The notes under the pieces are model-generated. The model saw nothing but the letters and a program-made list of their open reading frames with translations. It did not search any database and was not told the origin of the DNA. A stretch of DNA of 64,000 nucleotides from Gentiana macrophylla (Eukaryota; Streptophyta; Magnoliopsida; Gentianales; Gentianaceae): positions 77,095,299 to 77,159,298 of the forward strand of contig CM047815.1 in the NCBI GenBank assembly GCA_026214975.1, read 5' to 3'. Below, piece after piece: positions 59,453 through 64,000 of the stretch (position 1 is its first letter; each line of letters starts with the position of its first letter). The translations under genes were made by a program, and so were the position numbers.

Positions 59453-59877
59453 CTACAAAACAAGAAGGAAATGCGGAGCTTTTAGTCACCTAGGATAATG
59501 AGGATTAAATCAAAGAGGTGATCGCACCCTACTGGACGCCTTTCCCTCCGTTTTCCAGGAGGAATGGGATACAAAGACAGAGGGAGATGCAGCAGAAATA
59601 GAATAGTCGGGGCAACAACAACAACAACATCAGTGGAGAAATCCCAATGTCCGAAAACCAAATGCTCAAGTACCTACCCAGAGAACATTCATCCTTGATA
59701 GCGAAAACATGCATATTTTATACCAAAACAAGAGCACCTACTCAAAAATCCCAATCTTTACCCCCTAAAAAACAGCCTAAATCATGCATACATTGTCACT
59801 ATACAGAACGAGTCTACAAAAATGGTCGAAAAATAAGAAGTAAAATAAAGAAAGAGGTTTAGAGGAGGAGGATTTAC
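59453..59877 (-). other. Candidate 5'UTR intron of the antisense gene
   Basis: Minus-strand donor AACAG|GTAAATCC at 59878/59877 and acceptor TTTTGTAG|GATGTCC at 59453/59452, directly before the start codon. Length 425 nt, with T-rich sequence before the acceptor. Confidence 0.55.
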
Positions 59878-60102
59878 CTGTTCTTGCGGCGGGAGAAGTG
59901 TCGGAAACTGGAACAATAGGCCGGAAACCTCAAGTTCGTTGTCAAAATCTTCAAATCTTCACCACAATATCCTGAAACTGCTGCCGGAGTCTTTGAATTC
60001 CTCGCCGGAAGAACACTCACAGAAGAAACGCTCGAGTAATATAGAGGAAAAGCTGAGAAGAGAGAATAGGCGAAAAGTGTTGAGGGTTCTGAGGAGGGGA
60101 AC

Positions 60103-60110
60103 CATATATA
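60103..60110 (-). promoter_or_regulatory. Candidate TATA box of the antisense gene
   Basis: TATATATGG on the minus strand, followed about 30-60 nt downstream by pyrimidine-rich leader sequence (ttctctcttctcagc) that would form the 5' UTR exon (about 60080-59878). It sits inside the retrotransposon, between the antisense gene and the 3' LTR, and points away from the LTR. Confidence 0.5.
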
Positions 60111-60396
60111 GACAGGAGAAATCTGATCGTTCGGCCAAAGATCGACCCAATCAACGGATCGGGCTCGGGCGGTTACTACGGATTTCGAAATTTGAAAACC
60201 GTAATCATTACGAGCGTCAATCAATGCCCACATATTTACTCAGGCAGTTACCAACAAGGCATCAATACCCATGTAATTACGGTTAACGAGGAGGCTGAAA
60301 ATAGCCACGATCGGACGGTTCAACTACCCCACTACTCATGTACAGATAGAGCGCCTCACCGAGAATGAGCTTGCCGTCAACAGGCCATCAGCAAAT

Positions 60397-60564
60397 CACT
60401 TTGAGGCCGCCCGCTTGAATAGCACGGTCCTGAGTAAACAAGTCGCCGCTTCAGACGACAAGGTCGCCATAGACCCAAATCACTTTGAGGCCGCCCACTT
60501 GAACAGCACGGTCCTGAGTAAACAAGTCGCTTCAGACGACAAGGTCGCCATAAGACCCAAATCA
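60397..60564. repeat. 84-bp tandem duplication near the 3' LTR
   Basis: A segment opening cactttgaggccgccc and containing agcacggtcctgagtaaaca occurs at 60397 and 60481 (84-bp period); the second copy lacks a few bases (gtcgccgcttc versus gtcgcttc). Confidence 0.8.
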
Positions 60565-60626
60565 GAACATAATCAGGGCGTACACTTTACTCCACGCTTG
60601 ACATTTCGTAAAACTATCCAAGACAT

Positions 60627-60641
60627 GGAGTAGGGGGCCAT
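60627..60641 (+). other. Polypurine tract of the Tat element
   Basis: ggagtagggggccat immediately precedes the 3' LTR start TGATGTGC. Confidence 0.6.
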
Positions 60642-61267
60642 TGATGTGCATAAATAATATCGCCACCTATGAGTCCCGGAAACAACCTATCTGGACCACC
60701 TAGTCGGATTAGGGCCGTGGCCGTAGTGTTCGTGACTCCAGGTAAGTCAGGGTCACCTCAGTCAAGTCCCCGTCTAGATCCCTCAAACCTATAGGATCAT
60801 CAGAGGCTCGGGGGGCCAACCCGCGACCCTAACAACAGATCCATAAGAGCTCGCACAAGGCTTAAAGGGAAGCAGCTAAAGGCAAGGGCAAGGCAGGACG
60901 AAGAGGCAAGCGACCTTGTACATCGCGACCTACGCGACCACATAAGGCTTCGCCAAGATAATTATCCCACTTGTCTAGATATTTAGTTTACTTAACTGCT
61001 AAGGTATCTTGTGCCTATCTGTCTTACTTAGCCCCTAAGCTTCCCTCCTTCTATAAAAGGAGGGCCTGTGTAACCAAACAAAAAAAATTCTAATAGCAAA
61101 AAAAGAGAACCGTACTCTGCTCAAACTGTCTCTCCCAAACACTCATTCCCTCCGCCGTAGCACCGCCGGACACCACCGGCCTTATACATCATTAAACACA
61201 TACAAACAAGCCATATATCCAATCAACTACCACCGCTGAGCCTCCGTGACAATAATCCGCATTATCA
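60642..61267 (+). repeat. 3' LTR of the Tat element
   Basis: Repeat of 51347-51955 with scattered substitutions and a short extra segment. Ends CCGCATTATCA, followed by TSD AGTCG (61268-61272). Confidence 0.88.
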
Positions 61268-61463
61268 AGTCGGACCCCAAACGGCGTCGCTTAGACTCAA
61301 AACGACGCCGTTCGACATCACAGCAGTGCCTGCTGTGTATTCATCACAGCAGAGGATCCGGGCTCAACGTCCAATGCTTCCACTTTACGACTGCAAAGCT
61401 GACTGGCGTAATGAATAGTTGCGGAAAAAGAGAGCTATTACGTCTAATTGTTAACTTTAGGCA

Positions 61464-62784
61464 GCTTCTATCGGCACCACGAAATGACTATCGGCACCCT
61501 TTAATTTATTATTTTTCATTCACTTTTCCACACCGCCTAATCATTCAAGGCACCACCTGAAATAATAACTTTTAAAAACTGTACGCTTTAGTCCTTCATG
61601 TTGTAAAATTAAACAATTTAGTCCCTAACGTTTAACTTTTACCCCTCCACTTTTTAAAAATCATTTACTTCCCCTCCATCTTCTAACTTTGCTGGAGTTC
61701 TCGTCGGAGAAGATAAAATTGAGCCGGAAAACCGCAAGTGAAGCTAAGAACAACACCACTTTGAACCAAATCATGTAAGTATCTTGTTTTGTTGCATTTC
61801 TAATGGAGTAATTTGTTCCATTGAAATGTGTATTTGTTGTTGGTTGAAATCGGAGGTTTTTAAGGTGTTTTCGTTCAACCGGCCGTTTTCTGATCGGAGG
61901 TTTGGGGAAGATGATTGGGTGCTTAAAACGTCAGTGGCAGTGACGTTTTAATGTGGATAAAACATCAACACGGCTTATGTTTAAGTCATACAAGCCCACT
62001 AGGGTAACATGTTCCTTCGTCGGCGAGGATGACATTTATCTCATACTCAGAACGTCGGAGTGGGGGACGTTCTAACTTAACGTCAACGTTGGTGACGTCT
62101 TAGACTATTACGAACGTCTTAAACATAAACTCATTAAGTTCTGGAGTCAAAAGCGTCGGGAGTAGTGACGTTTATTTTGTGGTTCCAACGTCAGAGTTGG
62201 TGGCGTTATAGAAGCAACAAAATATTCATTTTTGGACTACAAGACTTCACCAAGTCTGATGTTTATTATACATACGAACGTCAGTTGTATTGACGTTGGG
62301 TTGGATGCCAGACGGAAAATCCAATGGCCGATCGGAAAACTCTAAAAAACTTCATTTCCCCCTAATTAATGGTGTTTCACGCCATGGAATATGAATTCTG
62401 ATTCCATTTTGCTTCCATACTGTTTGAAAATGATATTTGGGTGAAAAAGGTTGGAGTATATGAAATGAATTTTGATGACGAAGAATGTTGAAAAAGATGA
62501 AGATGAATTTTGATGATGAAGAAGGTTGAAGAAGATGAAAATGAATTTTGATGATGAAGAAACTTGAAGAGGATGAAGATGAAGATGGAGATGAATGTTG
62601 TTTTAAATAATCAAAGGACTAAATTGTATTTTTTAAAATTTATGGTATAAGGAGTAATTTTTTTATTTTTTTGGTTGTGCTTGATGTAAAAAAAATAATA
62701 CAAATGGTGGTGTCAAAAGCAATTTATAGGGTACCGGAAGTATTCAGGGTGCCACAAACGATTTTGTGGTGCCGATAGAACGCA
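61464..62784. mobile_element. TIR-bounded repeat, long copy A4 with six 21-bp near-palindromes
   Basis: The left end reads TTCTATCGGCACCAC (from about 61466) and the right end read inversely is GTTCTATCGGCACCACAAAA (to about 62782), a clear inverted pair shared with the shorter family members. The interior has six 21-bp units of form AACGTC-N9-GACGTT (one or two mismatches allowed), starting near 61927, 62051, 62079, 62152, 62187 and 62277. A tandem block is at 62460-62600. No transposase was recognised. About 1.3 kb versus 0.35-0.4 kb for A1-A3. Confidence 0.65.
62460..62600 (+). repeat. Tandem block of about 42-bp units
   Basis: Roughly three copies of a unit containing atgaattttgatgatgaag and gttgaagaagatgaagatg, purine-rich on the plus strand, with a period near 42 bp. 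In one frame it would code for an Asp/Glu-rich repeat, but no surrounding reading frame supports a gene. Confidence 0.65.
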
Positions 62785-62957
62785 TCTTACTTTAATCTAT
62801 TTTTTTTGGACGTTGTCAGTAAAGAGAGTCTAAAAACAAGCCATTACAGCCGCCCACTTCATTCAATAAATTATTATTTTTTAAGTGAAAGAATATAGTT
62901 TATACAGAGGAGATATTTTCCTCAAAAATAGAAAGCCCCATCTTATAAGAATTTTTT

Positions 62958-63350
62958 TAGGATTCTATTGGCACCTCCACTTTTACTTTCAGCGTCAATT
63001 ATTTGATCATTATTTTTTGATTAAAAAAACGCCAGAGTGACACTAACGTTGATATTGAAAATCAATGTCAGTGACACTGAAAACTAACGCCAGTGACACT
63101 AACGTTGTTATTCAAAAACGAAAGTCAGTGGAAAGTCGGTGGGCTAACGTTTCTAAGTTGTGATACTTTTATAACGTAAACGTCGGTGCCACTGACTTTC
63201 GTTTTTGAACACCAACGTCAATGTCGGTTTTAATAAGAACATCGATGTCATCGACGCATCGCTTCATAAAAAATCGTAGCGCTTAGGAGTAATTTTTGTG
63301 ACGGGAGTAATAAGATGCCAGTAGTAGAAGTGGGGTGCCAAAAGAACCCT
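62958..63350. mobile_element. TIR-bounded repeat, copy A3
   Basis: Left end aggattctattggcacctcc and right end read inversely gggttcttttggcacccc form an inverted repeat of about 27 bp with few mismatches. The interior carries acgcc/acgtc...acgtt near-palindromes (e.g. around 63028-63050 and 63087-63107). T runs flank both sides and may be the target duplication. Confidence 0.7.
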
Positions 63351-63355
63351 TTTTT

Positions 63356-64000
63356 TTGCATTCGTTTATTTTGTAGCTTACAATATTGATCATCTTCGCC
63401 ATCTTTATAAACGTCTTTGTCTTCAATGATCTTGTGAAGATATCAGCTAGAGAATAATCAGTTACAATATATCTTTCATGAATCAACTCTTCCATTGTAA
63501 CATAAAGGTCTTGGATTAGACCATTTTAAGCCAAACGAGAACAACAGTCCATGCTAAAAAAACCCGGATTATTTATGACTCATTTAACGCTACCAGAATT
63601 AGATTTGGAGGTGTTACATTCATAAAGTGAAACTTCATATCTTTGTGCTTTGCTACAGCCATGAAGATTAGGTTCTTTGGTAGTTCAATAGTTGATTTAT
63701 TATCACAATAAATCTTTGTTGGTTCACACACCGTTGATGACAAAAAATCAAGAATGGGACAAAATTTGAAAATGATTCATCAACAAAAGTTTAGTGGTCA
63801 TGGATGTTCTTTATCCTCCACATGTATACAATTTGTGTTTTGGAGCAAGTATTTGATAGGAAAAAAAAAAAAAAAAATCATTCTACCAAGCACCCATTTG
63901 TTTTTGAATCTTTGAGTTATGAGAAGACCTACTATTACCCTTGTCCTTGTACGTGTTCCTCTTACCATTAAAAGTCCTTTTTCCCCCTTGTGCTGCTTTA
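63356..64000 (-). pseudogene. Copia remnant: RNase H tail joined to gag-like sequence
   Basis: Minus-strand frame 63495-63283 contains YSLADIFTRSLKTKTFIKMAKMINIV, the C-terminal end of copia RNase H. Upstream near 63735-63640 the minus strand encodes YCDNKSTIELPKN, the copia RNase H active-site strand. Further upstream (64000-63890) a Lys/Asn/Gly-rich stretch resembles the gag region before the zinc knuckle, so the middle of pol seems deleted. The fragment runs off the window end and is riddled with stops. Confidence 0.6.

Larger units (their letters stand above)
51347..61267 (+). mobile_element. Tat-type Ty3-gypsy retrotransposon lacking integrase, with antisense gene
   Basis: 9.9 kb element with 609- and 626-bp LTRs and exact 5-bp target duplication AGTCG. 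Plus strand: degenerate gag (52620-54500), protease trace, RT with YIDD, RNase H (to about 56600). No integrase is visible: only about 130 bp separates the RNase H trace from the end of the opposite-strand gene (60110-56726). A PPT-like ggagtagggggccat precedes the 3' LTR. The pattern of gag-pol plus an antisense ORF before the 3' LTR is known from Tat-lineage elements (for example Grande gene 23). Stops in gag and pol make it non-autonomous. Confidence 0.88.

Noticed and set aside
59874..60233. 119-codon minus-strand frame upstream of the antisense gene
   Set aside because: It overlaps the candidate TATA box, leader and splice donor of the antisense gene, so it is more likely promoter and UTR than coding.

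Overview
The window is nuclear DNA of a flowering plant, most likely a eudicot. It holds three host genes with short GT-AG introns: a peroxisomal-type 4-coumarate-CoA-ligase-like gene, a chloroplast 13-lipoxygenase and a plastid peptide deformylase. Almost everything else is transposable element, much of it nested. I cannot name the species from sequence alone.

Left part (1-12.7 kb). A Ty1-copia retrotransposon lies on the minus strand (about 371-10090) with two ~1.8 kb LTRs and a broken gag-pol. It abuts a probable solo gypsy LTR (about 10093-11329).

Gene island (12.7-22 kb). The 4CL-like gene (12761-17728, +) ends in the peroxisomal signal SKL. The lipoxygenase gene (18214-21930, -) converges on it with 485 bp between the stop codons. 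All nine lipoxygenase exons join in frame to give 927 residues. The 4CL-like gene is clean except for exon 5, where in-frame continuity is lost. Both families act in oxylipin/jasmonate or phenylpropanoid CoA-ester metabolism, so a functional pairing is possible but unproven.

Repeat sea (22-47 kb). This holds a non-autonomous Helitron (24261-27056) with canonical ends and a 3' hairpin, whose interior is an expanded 44-bp minisatellite. A decayed Tat-type gypsy follows, with an antisense ORF relic (about 28.1-31.1 kb), then a hAT MITE with 8-bp TSD (33428-34019) and a 5'-truncated L1 LINE (36408-45252, 15-bp TSD). The LINE is split by a Ty3-gypsy element (37846-44770, 5-bp TSD).

Right part (47-64 kb). 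Peptide deformylase 1B (47767-50444, -, six exons, 279 residues) is intact. Next comes a 9.9 kb Tat-type gypsy element (51347-61267, TSD AGTCG) that has lost integrase but carries a multi-exon gene on its opposite strand, with what looks like its own promoter and 5'UTR intron. The end of the window holds two members of a TIR-bounded repeat family and a copia remnant. That family has four members in the window, all carrying near-palindromic 21-bp ACGTC/GACGT units.

The features most worth a second look are the Helitron minisatellite, the antisense retrotransposon gene (two elements here carry one), the palindrome-bearing TIR family, and the convergent 4CL-like/lipoxygenase pair.
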